Positions 17,312 through 27,023 of a DNA stretch of 64,000 nucleotides are shown piece by piece. Source of the DNA: Bryobacterales bacterium (GTDB lineage: Bacteria > Acidobacteriota > Terriglobia > Bryobacterales > UBA6623); contig JAPOOG010000132.1 of the NCBI GenBank assembly GCA_026713545.1, positions 1 through 64,000 on the forward strand, in the 5' to 3' direction. Under the pieces are notes generated by a model. The model was not told the origin of the DNA. It ran no database searches and saw nothing but the letters and a program-made list of their open reading frames with translations. The number at the start of each line of letters is the position of its first letter. Within the stretch, counting starts at the first letter, position 1. Position numbers and translations under genes: made by a program.

Positions 17312-20278
17312 CTAGTCCACGTAGAGGAACTCATTCGAGCTGATGAGCATGTGGACGAGGTTCCTCAGCGATTTTTGGGAAGCTTCCTCGGGGGTCGCGT
17401 TCGCTTTGGCGTAGAGCAGCCGTTGCGTCTCGAGGTGTTCAAGGGCGATTTCGGCCTCTTGCGGTGAGGGCTTACGGGAGAAGAGCAATCCGTAGGCCGT
17501 GTTGACCAAGCCGTGCGGATCGGAACCGCCGCCCGCCAGCGCGGCGACCCGGCGCGCTGCCTCGCGTGCATTGCCGGTGACGAACTCGCTGTTCATTACG
17601 GTCAAGGATTGCAGCGGCGTGGCGGAGGGGACGCGTCGCGTGCAGGCCGTATCGATGATCGGAAAATCGAAGTTTGTCAAGAATGTCAGAGGCCAAGTAC
17701 GCCGAGCGAGCAGGTAGACGCTACGGCGTTCCGAGCCATTTGTGGACTCCGCGCCGGAAACGACTTGCAAGCCGTCAGGTCGGGGCGTGAGCCCGACCGC
17801 CGGTCCACCGACAGTATCGTCAAGCCGGCCGGACACGGCGAGGATCGAGTCGCGTAGGGCTTCCGCTTCCAGACGCCGTATCGGCATGCGCCACAGCAGG
17901 CGGTTGTCGGGGTCCTCGGCGTCGGCTCGTTCGTAGCTCGGGTTTCTCGATCGGCGTGAGGACTGCTGATAGACCGCCGACAACATGATCATCTTGTGCA
18001 GGCGCTTGGTTTTCCAGCCGTTGTTGACGAAGTCAATAGCCAGCCAGTCGAGCAGCTCGGGATGAGAGGGCGGCGAGCCCGTGCTGCCGAAGTTGCCCGA
18101 GGTCGCTACGATTCCAGTACCGAAATGGTGCTGCCAGATTCGGTTGACGATGACACGCGCCGTGAGCGGATGGTTCGGGTCCGTGAGCCATTCCGCCAGG
18201 GCAAGACGATAGCCTTGGGTCGCTCCCACACGGTTCGGTGAAGACTTGGCGCTGCAATCCTGGTCCGCATCACACAAGACGGTGAGAAAGCCGGGAGTAA
18301 CTTTAGGGCCGGGCGATTCCACGCTGCCTCGCTGCAAAAGACGGATCGTGGGCAGGCCGTCGCCATCCCACAAAGCCTGGATCTGGTACAGACCGCGGCG
18401 ATAGCTGTTCCAGGTGGCTACCTTCTGTTGTAGTTGCAAAAGCGCTTCCCGGTCTTCACCGGTGATCGATTCTCCCAGTTCCTTTTCGGAAATCTCGACC
18501 AGCGGGCCGAACTTCTCGACCAGGTATTTCTGAATGTCGTCTCGTTCTTCGGCCTCAGTTTCAACGGCGAGCTTGGTGTCAGCGCGAACGACCTCCGGTA
18601 GTTGTTCGAGCTTCTCGGCAAGCAGCCGTTCACGATAAGGTTCTCGAATCTGCCCGATGTCTTCGGCGAGTTTGTCGACTGCCGTGTCGATCTCTTTGTT
18701 GTGGGCCTCGATCTCTTCCCGCTCGGACTCCGACACGGTGTAATGAAGTCGTTTCTTGGGCTGAATCCATGCGGAAGGATTGTACGCAGCGGTGAACAAG
18801 GCAAGGAAGCGGTAGTAGTCGCGTTGGGGGATGGGATCGAACTTGTGGCTGTGACAACGGGCGCAGGTGAGTGTCATTCCCAGCGCGCTGGACGACACCT
18901 TGTCGAGAAGCCCGAACAGGGCATCGTAACGGTCCAACGGACGGTCGGAGATGTCTTCGTTGGTGACATCGAGGATGGTTCGCAGATACCCCGTGGCCAC
19001 GAGCGACTCGACGATCTCGGGCGCATAGGTCTCGGCGGTTCGCCAGTCGACCAACTCGTCGCCGGCGAACTGCTCGGTAAGAAAACGGTCCCACGGCTTG
19101 TCGTTCTCAAACGACCGGATCACGTAGTCGCGATAGCGCCACATGCCCTCGGCTAGCTGAACGACATTCACCGCGAAGTCTTTTCCTACCGTGTCGACAT
19201 AGCCGACGGCATCGAGCCAGTGCCGGCCCCAGCGTTCTCCATACTTGGGGGAGTCCATCAGGCGATCGATGAGCCGCTCGTAGGCGTCGGACCTTGCGTC
19301 CTCGATGAATGCCTGCGCTTCCTCCGGCGTGGGGGGAAGTCCCCACAGGTCGAAGTACGCTCGCCGCAGCAGGGTCTGCCGCGAAGCTGGCGGAGACAAC
19401 TCCAGGCCACGGGCCTCCAACGCAGAGAGGATGAATGAATCAATCGGCGTCTGCATTCGGTCCTTGTTCCTGACCGTCGGCTCGGGGGCGGCAACCGGCT
19501 TGAGAAAGGCCCAATACTGCCGATCTTCAGCAGTCACTTCGGGTGCTTCCGCCTCGGTGAAACCGCGGTCGAGGTGGTTTTCCACCGCAACGTAGTCGGC
19601 GAAGTTGCCCGCGTCGATCCACTCCCGAATGAGTTCCAACTCCGTTTTCTGGATCGGATCACCCGCTCCGGCCGGGGGCATGACGCCGTTTTGAAGCTGC
19701 CGGATCAGAATGCTCTTGTCGGAGAAGCCCTCCGAGATCACCGGTCCGTGCTTGCCACCCTTCAAAGCAGCGGCGAGGGAGGTCAGGTCGAGTCCCGATT
19801 GAGGAGCCTCGCCACTGTGACAGCCGGTGCATCGGGCGTTGAAGATCGGCTGGATCTCTTTCTCGAAGCGGCTGATCTGCCGGCGGGCCGCTTCGGGGAT
19901 CTCGTCGGCGGTTTGCGATGAGTGCGCCCCGGTCTCGATCCAGCGGCGGATCGTCTCGACTTCCCTTTCGGGAACGATATTCTTGAAGGCAGGTGGGGGC
20001 ATCAAGCGCTTCGACACGAGTTGGAAGAGCCAGCTGCTGTCGGGCGAGCCCTTCTCGATGACAGGCCCGTTGTGGCTGCCTCGCAGCACGGACGCCGAGG
20101 TCCGCAGGTCCATGCCGAGCTCGGGCGAACTCTTGCCGTGACAGGTAAAGCAGTATGTGGAGAAGATCGGCAGGACGTCTTGCTCGAATACCGTCGTGGA
20201 GGCCGTGCTCTGACCGCACAGGCTTACGGGAAGGAGAATGATCAACGCTTTGCATCGAGCGAGCATATCGATCTTCAT
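17312..20278 (-). CDS. PSD1-type protein with two PSCyt1 haem domains, DUF1549, DUF1553
   Basis: A 988-residue exported protein. After a signal peptide (CKALIILLPVSLCGQS) come two successive Planctomycete-type cytochrome c domains with CFTCH and CTGCH haem sites, each ending in the MPP..(E)..I..WI.(T/A)G pattern. Then DUF1549 (PIDSFILSALEARG, SPKYGERWGRHWLDAVGYVDT, CARCHSHKFDPIPQRDYYR), a long charged coiled-coil-like insert (about residues 540-650) and DUF1553 (VNRIWQHHFGTGIV, SHPELLDWLA). The start at 20278 has GGAGGTGGAG before it and lies 17 bp after the stop of the DUF1501 gene, so the two form an operon. The function is unknown. The first PSD1 gene in this window has only one N-terminal haem domain. 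Confidence 0.85.
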   Translation of the reverse strand: MKIDMLARCKALIILLPVSLCGQSTASTTVFEQDVLPIFSTYCFTCHGKSSPELGMDLRTSASVLRGSHNGPVIEKGSPDSSWLFQLVSKRLMPPPAFKNIVPEREVETIRRWIETGAHSSQTADEIPEAARRQISRFEKEIQPIFNARCTGCHSGEAPQSGLDLTSLAAALKGGKHGPVISEGFSDKSILIRQLQNGVMPPAGAGDPIQKTELELIREWIDAGNFADYVAVENHLDRGFTEAEAPEVTAEDRQYWAFLKPVAAPEPTVRNKDRMQTPIDSFILSALEARGLELSPPASRQTLLRRAYFDLWGLPPTPEEAQAFIEDARSDAYERLIDRLMDSPKYGERWGRHWLDAVGYVDTVGKDFAVNVVQLAEGMWRYRDYVIRSFENDKPWDRFLTEQFAGDELVDWRTAETYAPEIVESLVATGYLRTILDVTNEDISDRPLDRYDALFGLLDKVSSSALGMTLTCARCHSHKFDPIPQRDYYRFLALFTAAYNPSAWIQPKKRLHYTVSESEREEIEAHNKEIDTAVDKLAEDIGQIREPYRERLLAEKLEQLPEVVRADTKLAVETEAEERDDIQKYLVEKFGPLVEISEKELGESITGEDREALLQLQQKVATWNSYRRGLYQIQALWDGDGLPTIRLLQRGSVESPGPKVTPGFLTVLCDADQDCSAKSSPNRVGATQGYRLALAEWLTDPNHPLTARVIVNRIWQHHFGTGIVATSGNFGSTGSPPSHPELLDWLAIDFVNNGWKTKRLHKMIMLSAVYQQSSRRSRNPSYERADAEDPDNRLLWRMPIRRLEAEALRDSILAVSGRLDDTVGGPAVGLTPRPDGLQVVSGAESTNGSERRSVYLLARRTWPLTFLTNFDFPIIDTACTRRVPSATPLQSLTVMNSEFVTGNAREAARRVAALAGGGSDPHGLVNTAYGLLFSRKPSPQEAEIALEHLETQRLLYAKANATPEEASQKSLRNLVHMLISSNEFLYVD

Positions 20279-20294
20279 CCCAACTCCACCTCCA

Positions 20295-21734
20295 CTAAGC
20301 CGCATACAGGTCGTTGGACACTAGATCGCCTATGACGCGGGCGCCGGTGACGGTGACGTCGGAAGGTGTTTCCATGCGTCCGCCATGGGGATACTGCGTC
20401 CTACGGTGATCGAGCCCGAGCTGGTGCAGGACGGTGGCGATCATGTCCGGGACGCTGACACGATCGACAACGGACTTGTATCCCAAGTCGTCCGTCTCCC
20501 CGTAGATGAGCCCCGCCTTGAATCCGCCCCCGGCGAACCATAGCGTGAAGGCGTTGCGGTTGTGGTCGCGTCCGTCGGCGTTCTGCGTGGTGGGGAGGCG
20601 TCCGAATTCACCCGCCCACATGACGATCGTGCTATCGAGAAGGCCGCGCTCTTCGAGATCCCGGACCAGTGCCGCGGTGCCCTGATCGGTCTCAGTTGAA
20701 ATCTTCGTTAGAGCTTTCTTCAGATTGCTGTGCTGGTCCCACGGCTGGCCGGGGCGTGTGGTGACTTGAACGAACCGCACGCCGGCCTCGACCAGGCGGC
20801 GCGCCATGAGGCAACGCATGCCGTAGGCGCCCCGCACGGGGTCATCGACGGCGTAGAGCTTTCGCACCGAGGCCGGCTCGTTGCTGATGTCGAGGACGTC
20901 CATCGCCTCGACCTGCATGCGCGCGGCCAGCTCGAAATTCTCGATCCGCGATTCCAGCTCGGTTTCACCCGGGCGGCTGTCGCTGTGCATGCGATTGAGA
21001 CGCGCCAAGTAGTCGAGATTACCTCGCTGCACTCCGGGCGGCGGCGGTTCGGGGGGCTCCAGATGGTGAACCGGCGACCCGCTCATATTGAATTCCACGC
21101 CTTGATAGAGCGCCGGCAAGTAGCCGTTGGCCCAGAGCTGCTTGGCGCCGATGGTGTAGCCCTTCGGGTCGCGCAACACCACATACGCGGGAAGGTTCTG
21201 GTTCTCGGTTCCCAGCGCGTAGCTGATCCAGGCGCCCATTACCGGCCGGCCGGGGAAGATCTTGCACGTGAGCAGCATGTTCAACCCCTCGAGGTGGTTG
21301 TTGTGCTCGGTGTGCATCGACCGGATGAAGCAGAGCTTGTCGACGATCTCGGCCTGATGCGGCAGGGCCTCGGATATGTCCATTGCGCATTGACCGTACT
21401 TGCGAAACTCGAACGGCGTCGGCATCAGGGTGTTCTCATTGCCCGGCTGGTGAATCTCGACACCATCGGGGTGAGGCTTGCCGGCCATTTTCGACAGCAT
21501 CGGTTTCGGATCGAACAGATCCATCTGACTCGGGCCGCCGTTCTGAATGAGCTGGATAACGGCCTTCGCACGGCCGGGGAAATGGCCTTTGCGGGCACGG
21601 AGGTTGTTGTAGACGGGGACGGGAGCGTTCGACGAGACGGCTGCGCCGGAGTCCGCCAGCAAGTGCGAAAGCACCACTCGGCCGAAGCCCAGGGATGTGA
21701 GCTCCAGGATGTTACGGCGAGACAAGATCGGCAT
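20295..21734 (-). CDS. DUF1501 family exported protein
   Basis: The 479-residue protein begins MPILSRRNILELTSLGFGRV, a twin-arginine-type signal. The body has the DUF1501 features, relatives of sulfatase/alkaline phosphatase folds: KAVIQLIQNGGPSQMDLFDPKP near the N-terminus, FIRSMHTEHNNHLEG, RFVQVTTRPGQPWDQHSN, and VMWAGEFGRLPTTQNADGRDHNRNAF, which carries the acidic and histidine residues likely to bind metal (quoted in shortened form GEFGRLP and GRDHNRNAF). Such proteins are almost always encoded next to a PSD1 gene, as here, and the pair is thought to act together in the periplasm. GGAGGATGGAGC precedes the ATG at 21734. Two in-frame starts upstream would displace the signal peptide. Confidence 0.87.
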   Translation of the reverse strand: MPILSRRNILELTSLGFGRVVLSHLLADSGAAVSSNAPVPVYNNLRARKGHFPGRAKAVIQLIQNGGPSQMDLFDPKPMLSKMAGKPHPDGVEIHQPGNENTLMPTPFEFRKYGQCAMDISEALPHQAEIVDKLCFIRSMHTEHNNHLEGLNMLLTCKIFPGRPVMGAWISYALGTENQNLPAYVVLRDPKGYTIGAKQLWANGYLPALYQGVEFNMSGSPVHHLEPPEPPPPGVQRGNLDYLARLNRMHSDSRPGETELESRIENFELAARMQVEAMDVLDISNEPASVRKLYAVDDPVRGAYGMRCLMARRLVEAGVRFVQVTTRPGQPWDQHSNLKKALTKISTETDQGTAALVRDLEERGLLDSTIVMWAGEFGRLPTTQNADGRDHNRNAFTLWFAGGGFKAGLIYGETDDLGYKSVVDRVSVPDMIATVLHQLGLDHRRTQYPHGGRMETPSDVTVTGARVIGDLVSNDLYAA

Positions 21735-22162
21735 GCTCCATCCTCCGTTCATCGCAAAAGACAACCACAATCAGCGGCTCGCCCTCGGATTTCGGAGTGC
21801 TTCACCCCCCGACCAATCCGCACGCCACGATTCTACCGAAGCCTGCGTGCTGTTGTGAGGCCGCTCGTGCCGTTTTACTGCCAGGCTATGGAGCAGTCGC
21901 CTTCACTGGGAAATGGCAAGTCGTTGGTTCTGTACAGGTACATGGATTATTCCGAGCAGCACAGGGCATGGATTTGAGCAACTCCAGGTGTATCGGTTGT
22001 CTGATTCGGGGTGCATCTTTCTATCTTCCTAACGGCGGAATCGAAACGGAAGGCATCTTATACGGCCCTCCGTGAGAGGACGGAGCTTCGCAACGGTCAT
22101 GCACCCATCGGCTGCGGCGTAGAAGTGACTCGGTAGAATGAAATTTTCGCTGGCCGTAGTCG
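21735..22162. other. Divergent intergenic region between DUF1501 and ypdA
   Basis: No coding frame with convincing composition was found. A TAGAAT at 22134-22139, 24 bp before the ypdA ATG, could be a -10 element, but I see no good -35. No repeat or RNA gene was recognised. Confidence 0.4.
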
Positions 22163-23173
22163 ATGTCGAGTCCCCACCCGCCACAGAACCGTCCTGTTGA
22201 TGTGGCTGTCGTCGGCGCCGGACCGACCGGCCTGTCATGCGCCATCGAGCTCAAGCGGCGCGGGGTCAGCGCCGTCGTATTCGACAAGGGGTGCGTCGTC
22301 AACTCCCTGTACCACTACCCGACGCACATGACCTTCTTCACGACTCCGGAGCTGCTCGAGATCGGCGATCTGCCAATGACCGCCGTACGCGAGAAACCGA
22401 CGCGGGCCGAGGCCCTCAAATACTACCGCCGCGTTGCCGGTCACTACAGGCTCGATATCCGCCAATACGAGCGTGTCGACGATATTCAAGGAGCGGACGG
22501 CGGCTTTTCGGTGGCCACCACCAACCGCAAAGGCAGATCCAGAGACTACGAGGCCCGCAAGATCATCATTGCCACCGGTTACTACGACGTTCCGGTCTTG
22601 ATGAATGTTCCGGGAGAGGATCTTCCTAAGGTCCTGCACTACTACAAAGAACCCCACCCCTTCTACGATTGCGATGTGACCGTCATCGGAGCGAAGAACT
22701 CTGCGGCGATTGCCGCTCTCGAGGTCTATCGCGCCGGCGGGCGGGTGACGCTGATCTATCGCGACGCGGAACTGAGCGACAGAATCAAGTACTGGATCCT
22801 GCCTGACATTCAGAACCGCGTAAAGAATGGCGAGATCAAGGCCTACGCGAAAACGAGCGTTATTGCTATCACGGAGGACACGATCCGCATCGCGACACCC
22901 GACGGCGAAAAGGTGCTCAAAAACGATTTCGTGCTCGCGATGACCGGCTATTCACCTGATCTTGCATTCCTGCGCCGTTGCGGCATCACGCTGGAGCCCG
23001 AAACACAGAAGCCGCGCACCAACGCCGAAACCCTCGAGAGCGAGCGGCCCGGAGTCTATCTCGCCGGGGTGATCGTTGCCGGCATGCACACGAACGAGAT
23101 TTTTATCGAAAACGGCCGCTTCCACGGCATTGCGATCGCGGACGACGTAGCAAGCAAGTTGAACACGGCATAG
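22163..23173 (+). CDS. ypdA: YpdA-family bacillithiol disulfide reductase (putative)
   Basis: A 336-residue FAD/NADPH flavoprotein. It has the N-terminal FAD motif VVGAGPTGLSCAIEL and the YpdA hallmark KGCVVNSLYHYPTHMTFF, which contains the conserved active-site cysteine. A second dinucleotide motif reads VIGAKNSAAIAALEVYRAGG, and the C-terminal FAD-binding stretch is PGVYLAGVIVAGMHTNEIFIENG. YpdA (Bdr) reduces oxidised bacillithiol with NADPH in Firmicutes. The assignment here is reinforced by bshA, the first bacillithiol-synthesis gene, starting 208 bp downstream on the same strand. BshB and BshC are not in the window. Among relatives the closest alternative would be a generic thioredoxin reductase-like protein, but the CxxC redox pair of thioredoxin reductase is absent. 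Confidence 0.88.
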   Translation: MSSPHPPQNRPVDVAVVGAGPTGLSCAIELKRRGVSAVVFDKGCVVNSLYHYPTHMTFFTTPELLEIGDLPMTAVREKPTRAEALKYYRRVAGHYRLDIRQYERVDDIQGADGGFSVATTNRKGRSRDYEARKIIIATGYYDVPVLMNVPGEDLPKVLHYYKEPHPFYDCDVTVIGAKNSAAIAALEVYRAGGRVTLIYRDAELSDRIKYWILPDIQNRVKNGEIKAYAKTSVIAITEDTIRIATPDGEKVLKNDFVLAMTGYSPDLAFLRRCGITLEPETQKPRTNAETLESERPGVYLAGVIVAGMHTNEIFIENGRFHGIAIADDVASKLNTA

Positions 23174-23381
23174 AATCAAGCCCTCGATCCTGCGCAGCCC
23201 GTGAAAAAGTCTCGGGGGCCGGGTTACGCGCCTTGAATCCGATAGGCCTGAGCGGTCGTCGGCTCCTTGTCCGTCGGATCGGATCGACCCGCATCGTTTC
23301 CTGCACAGTCCGCGCCGAGCAGCCACGGAAACCCGCCGCTCCTTCCCCGTGACTTGCGCCACGGGCTGTTAGTCTCAAGAA

Positions 23382-24533
23382 ATGCGTATCGGCATCACCT
23401 GCTACCCGACCTATGGCGGCAGTGGAATCGTCGCAACCGAACTCGGCATGGAACTGGCCGAGCGAGGTCATGAGGTGCACTTCATCACTTACGCCAACCC
23501 GATTCGGCTCAGCTCCGAATCGCTTCGGCTGCACTATCACGAAGTCGAAGTGACCAACTACCCTCTTTTTCAATATCCGCCCTATGCGCTGGCGCTGGCC
23601 TCGCGGATGGTGGAAGTCGCCGAGTCGGCCCAGCTCGACCTACTGCACGTACACTACGCGATTCCGCATTCGATCAGCGCGATTCTAGCGAACGACATGC
23701 TGCAAGGCCGGCTGCCGTTCATCACGACTCTCCACGGAACCGACGTGATGCTGGTGGGCAACGATCCGTCCTACTTTCCGATCACCTCCTTTGCCATCGA
23801 GCGCAGCCCAGGAGTTACGACCATTAGCGAATACCTGCGGCAACGCACCGTCGATGTCTTCGGCACGCAGAACCCCATTCGTGTCATTCCGAATTTCGTG
23901 AACTGCGATCTCTATCAAGTCGTCGATGATCCCCGTCTACGCGCCCGCTACGCCGCGGCCGACGAGAAGATCCTCATTCACCTGTCGAACTTCCGCGCGG
24001 TCAAGCGCCCACTTGATTGCATTCGCATCCTGGCCCGCGTAGCCGAGCACCGTCCGGCACGACTTCTGATGGTCGGGGACGGCCCAGAGCGCGCACCCTG
24101 CGAGTCACTAGCGCGCGAATTGGATGTTGAGGACCGTGTCGCATTTCTCGGCAAACAACTTCAGGTCGCTCCGGTGGTGGCCCTGGCGGACCTTCTGCTT
24201 TTGCCCAGCGAACTGGAAGGTTTCGGCCTGGCAGCGCTCGAGGCTATGGCCTGCGGCGTGCCCGCCGTCGCTTCCCATGTCGGCGGCATTCCGGAATTGA
24301 TCACCGACGGGCACGACGGCATTCTGTGCTCGGTCGGCGACATCGACGCCATGACGCAAGCCTGCGATACCCTGCTCGATGACGCCGAGCACTACCGAAT
24401 CGTGGCCGCCGCCGCCCGCGAGACAGCACTGACACGCTTCTGCGCGGCGAAGATCATTCCCCAATACGAAGACTACTATCGGGAGATCTGTGGGGCGTCA
24501 AAGCCCAAAAACGCTTTGGTTTCCCCAGTTTGA
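23382..24533 (+). CDS. bshA: N-acetyl-alpha-D-glucosaminyl L-malate synthase BshA
   Basis: The 383-residue GT-B glycosyltransferase begins [20 protein letters not shown], the BshA hallmark. Further blocks are [58 protein letters not shown] and, in the UDP-sugar half, [27 protein letters not shown] (shortened: [17 protein letters not shown]) with the GT4 glutamates. BshA joins GlcNAc from UDP-GlcNAc to L-malate, the first step to bacillithiol, the low-molecular-weight thiol that replaces glutathione in some bacteria. The upstream neighbour ypdA would keep that thiol reduced. Its stop codon overlaps the -35 element of the tRNA-Phe promoter. Confidence 0.9.
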   Translation: MRIGITCYPTYGGSGIVATELGMELAERGHEVHFITYANPIRLSSESLRLHYHEVEVTNYPLFQYPPYALALASRMVEVAESAQLDLLHVHYAIPHSISAILANDMLQGRLPFITTLHGTDVMLVGNDPSYFPITSFAIERSPGVTTISEYLRQRTVDVFGTQNPIRVIPNFVNCDLYQVVDDPRLRARYAAADEKILIHLSNFRAVKRPLDCIRILARVAEHRPARLLMVGDGPERAPCESLARELDVEDRVAFLGKQLQVAPVVALADLLLLPSELEGFGLAALEAMACGVPAVASHVGGIPELITDGHDGILCSVGDIDAMTQACDTLLDDAEHYRIVAAAARETALTRFCAAKIIPQYEDYYREICGASKPKNALVSPV

Positions 24534-24559
24534 CACCCTTTCGCCGCGGTCCCTACAAT
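24530..24559 (+). promoter_or_regulatory. Promoter of tRNA-Phe
   Basis: TTGACA (24530-24535) and TACAAT (24554-24559) are 18 bp apart and 10 bp before the mature tRNA. The -35 hexamer shares bases with the bshA stop codon TGA at 24531-24533. Confidence 0.75.
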
Positions 24560-24569
24560 CGAAGACTAC

Positions 24570-24645
24570 GGCGAGGTAGCTCAGTCGGTAGAGCGCGGCC
24601 CTGAAAAGGCCGGCGTCGGCGGTTCGATTCCGTCCCTCGCCACCA
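24570..24645 (+). tRNA. tRNA-Phe (GAA), CCA encoded
   Basis: A full cloverleaf can be drawn by hand. The acceptor stem is GGCGAGG/CCTCGCC, the D arm GCTC..GAGC, the anticodon stem CGGCC/GGCCG with loop CTGAAAA (anticodon GAA at 24603-24605), and the T arm GGCGG-TTCGATT-CCGTC with one G-T pair. The discriminator is A, and CCA is encoded at 24643-24645. The length is 76 nt. The gene decodes TTC and TTT. No integrase gene or duplicated 3-prime end was seen nearby, so it is not evidently used as an attachment site here. Confidence 0.97.
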
Positions 24646-24889
24646 CAGGCATTCCACCAACTCCTCCAGAGGGGTTCCAGCGAGCCGTACACCTCGCGAA
24701 CGGGCCCCGCAACAAGCGCCTTCGGAAGTGGAATAGCCATTGCCTCATGTGCTGGCCGCGCGCCGCCTCTGCTCTGTTCTGGCCGTACCTTCGCAGGATG
24801 CTTTGCGGGCACAACATTCTCTTTATTGACTAAGGCCTGCCCGAGGCTAACCGCAAGGTCATGAAGTGTGCCTCCGCTTCGCGTTCTCC

Positions 24890-25840
24890 TCAAGCAGCCT
24901 CTGGGAATGGCCAAAGCCGCTCGATCGTCTTGCTCAGGATCCACTCGAGATCCTCGTCGTTGAAGAAGTCCATCTCGTCGCGGACAATTTCGAGCGTCTT
25001 GACGTAGTCGATCTTCCTTTTCGATACCGGCCAATCCGTGCCCCACATGATGCGATTCGGGCCGAACGCGTCATAGACGGTCTTCACTTGATCCCAGGTA
25101 TCGCGATGCGGATAGGGTTCGTCAGAGATGCTCCAAGTGTGCGAGATCTTGCAGTAAACCCGCGGGAACGTTGCGAGGGTCAGCAACTTCTGGAGTTCTT
25201 CCGGCGGATCTGTCGTCTTGCAATCAGCCATGTGGTCGATCACGACATCCATGTCGGGGTGCTTTTCGATGTGCTTCTGCACATCGGGCAGACGCCCCGT
25301 CTTGGTCAGGATCAGCATCGGGACTCCGAGTTGCTCGGCTCGGTCCCAGATCGGATCCATTAACTCGTTGTTCGTGATCCAATTGCCGACTTCCGACACG
25401 GACGGACTCAGGCGCACTCCCTTGAAGCCCCATTCTTCCGTCCACTTCGATAGCTCGTCCGCAGCATCTCTCGCCTCAGGGTTGACGCGGCAGACACCTT
25501 GAAACTTGTCGGGATACTTCTTCATTACGTCGCCGACGTAACGGCAGTCCCAACGGTAATGAAAGGGGTGCACGATCACCGTGTGAACGACGCCATGGGT
25601 GGCCATCAAGTCGAGCAGCATTTCCGCCGTGGCGTCTTCTTTAGGGGGATTCTTGTTCTCCTCCGGCCAAGGGTAAGCCGGATCGTTCACCCAGACGTGG
25701 ACATGAGGATCGATAATCTTCAGCGGTTTTGATGCAGCCTGTTCGGGCTCAGGCGGCTCGGACCCACAACCGGAAGCACCGGCGATAGCCCCTGCAGCCA
25801 GCAGACCGGCAAATCCGCGGCGCGACAATGACGTGGACAT
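24890..25840 (-). CDS. Amidohydrolase-2 family lipoprotein
   Basis: The 316-residue protein starts with SRRGFAGLLAAGAIAGASGC, a twin-arginine signal ending in a lipobox, so it should be exported folded and lipid-anchored at Cys. The rest is a metal-dependent amidohydrolase barrel: IIDPHVHVW with the HxH metal pair after the first strand, KGVRLSPSVSEV, DVVIDHMADC and MWGTDWP with the late aspartate. Relatives hydrolyse lactones or decarboxylate aromatic acids, and the substrate here is unknown. I chose the ATG at 25840; the frame runs 24 codons further upstream. Beyond it lie about 500 bp without a gene, then the divergent sigma factor. The 245 bp towards the tRNA hold no recognised feature. 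Confidence 0.82.
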   Translation of the reverse strand: MSTSLSRRGFAGLLAAGAIAGASGCGSEPPEPEQAASKPLKIIDPHVHVWVNDPAYPWPEENKNPPKEDATAEMLLDLMATHGVVHTVIVHPFHYRWDCRYVGDVMKKYPDKFQGVCRVNPEARDAADELSKWTEEWGFKGVRLSPSVSEVGNWITNNELMDPIWDRAEQLGVPMLILTKTGRLPDVQKHIEKHPDMDVVIDHMADCKTTDPPEELQKLLTLATFPRVYCKISHTWSISDEPYPHRDTWDQVKTVYDAFGPNRIMWGTDWPVSKRKIDYVKTLEIVRDEMDFFNDEDLEWILSKTIERLWPFPEAA

Positions 25841-26337
25841 GGAAGGATTGTAGAACACGAAACGGCGTCCTGGTTCAGCATAGAGCGGCGCGAACTGGAA
25901 GCAGAGCGTCATGGTGTTCCCACGCCCCCTCTGACAGCCTTAAGGATAGAAGTCGAACGTAGCAGCGTCGGGCATCAAGGGTCCATAGAACACGCGTCTT
26001 GGAAAGGACAGGTGCAGCCGGCCGACTCGCGCCGCCGGGCTTCATGAATTGCATGGTCATGTGGGATGAACCTGGCTTCGAACAGCCTGTCGATGCTTTC
26101 GGCAACCACATCCCACCAAAAAGATCCTTCCTGCTCACTGACCGCGATCTGCGCCCGACCGCAGGCCCTACAATCCCGGCATCCTCATAAGCGTTCTATA
26201 ATCACTGCCTTCCGTGTTGCCGGCGATGGGAAGAGGGTACAGGTTCCATCCTGCACCGAAACCACGCCGGTCGCCGGACGAGCCCTACTGCAATTTGACT
26301 GAAACCAGTCCCTTTACCAATACGTCGAACAGGATGC
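25841..26337. other. Divergent intergenic region between amidohydrolase and sigma factor
   Basis: No convincing coding frame was seen in about 500 bp. A TATAAT at 26197-26202 and a TACAAT at 26169-26174 face the sigma factor, but neither has a good -35 partner. If the sigma factor controls itself, its operator-like promoter should lie here. Confidence 0.35.
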
Positions 26338-26988
26338 ATGGCCACCGCTACCGCCACGCTACCGATCGATGTCGTTGTCGGGGCTAGGACTCGATCTAAG
26401 GTGGCATTCAAAGACAGCCCCGAAGCCGAAATCGTCCGTCGTTGTCAGGCCGGCGATGAAGATGCGTTCCGGCAGATTGTCGAGAAACATCAGTCAAAGG
26501 TGTTTTGGATCATCTACGGCATCATCCGAAATCGCAACGACGCCGAGGACATTGCCCAGCATGTGTTCGCAAAGATCTACTTTTCGATCAAGGGATTCGA
26601 CTTCCGGTCGTCTTTGAGCACATGGCTGTACAAGATCACGGTCAACGAATGCTACGACTACCTGCGTAAAGCGAAGGTGCGCAAGTTGGTCTATGAGAGC
26701 AACCTTGGCGAAGATGATCAGCGGTCGATGGAGAATTCGCAACTAGCGGTCGATAGGCGTGCATCCATCGACGTCAAGACAGAGAAGCGGGACTATTTAC
26801 TGAAGATCCTTTCCAAGGTTTCTGAAGAAGAGAGACTTCTACTGATCCAAAAAGAGGTGGAAGGGCATACCGTCGAAGAACTGGCCCGCATGACAGGCCT
26901 CAACGAGAACACCATCAAGGTAAAGCTGTTCCGCGCCCGGCAAAAGTTGGTGAAAGCCGCGGCGAAGTTCGGTAAGGTAAGGGCGTAA
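26338..26988 (+). CDS. ECF-type RNA polymerase sigma factor
   Basis: A 216-residue sigma-70 family factor with region 2 (EIVRRCQAGDEDAFRQIVEKH, then RNRNDAEDIAQHVFAKIY and FRSSLSTWLYKITVNECYDYLRK) and region 4 with its helix-turn-helix (HTVEELARMTGLNENTIKVKLFRARQKL). A 30-residue N-terminal extension precedes region 2. ECF factors direct polymerase to stress promoters and are held by an anti-sigma factor. The next gene encodes a single-pass membrane protein in the right place for that role, and the third a Spy/CpxP-like periplasmic protein. The three-gene order resembles envelope or metal-stress ECF systems such as cnrYXH, so I infer a signal from the periplasm. The ATG at 26338 follows a weak AGGA. 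Confidence 0.9.
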   Translation: MATATATLPIDVVVGARTRSKVAFKDSPEAEIVRRCQAGDEDAFRQIVEKHQSKVFWIIYGIIRNRNDAEDIAQHVFAKIYFSIKGFDFRSSLSTWLYKITVNECYDYLRKAKVRKLVYESNLGEDDQRSMENSQLAVDRRASIDVKTEKRDYLLKILSKVSEEERLLLIQKEVEGHTVEELARMTGLNENTIKVKLFRARQKLVKAAAKFGKVRA

Positions 26989-27023
26989 GGGTCGCCCGCC
27001 GGTTGGAAACGGGGGACGGGACA

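Noticed and set aside
20730-21977. 415-codon plus-strand open frame
   Set aside because: It is antisense to the well-supported DUF1501 gene and shows no domain.
24570-24645. tRNA-Phe as an integration site
   Set aside because: No repeat of its 3-prime end and no integrase or foreign genes follow within the window.
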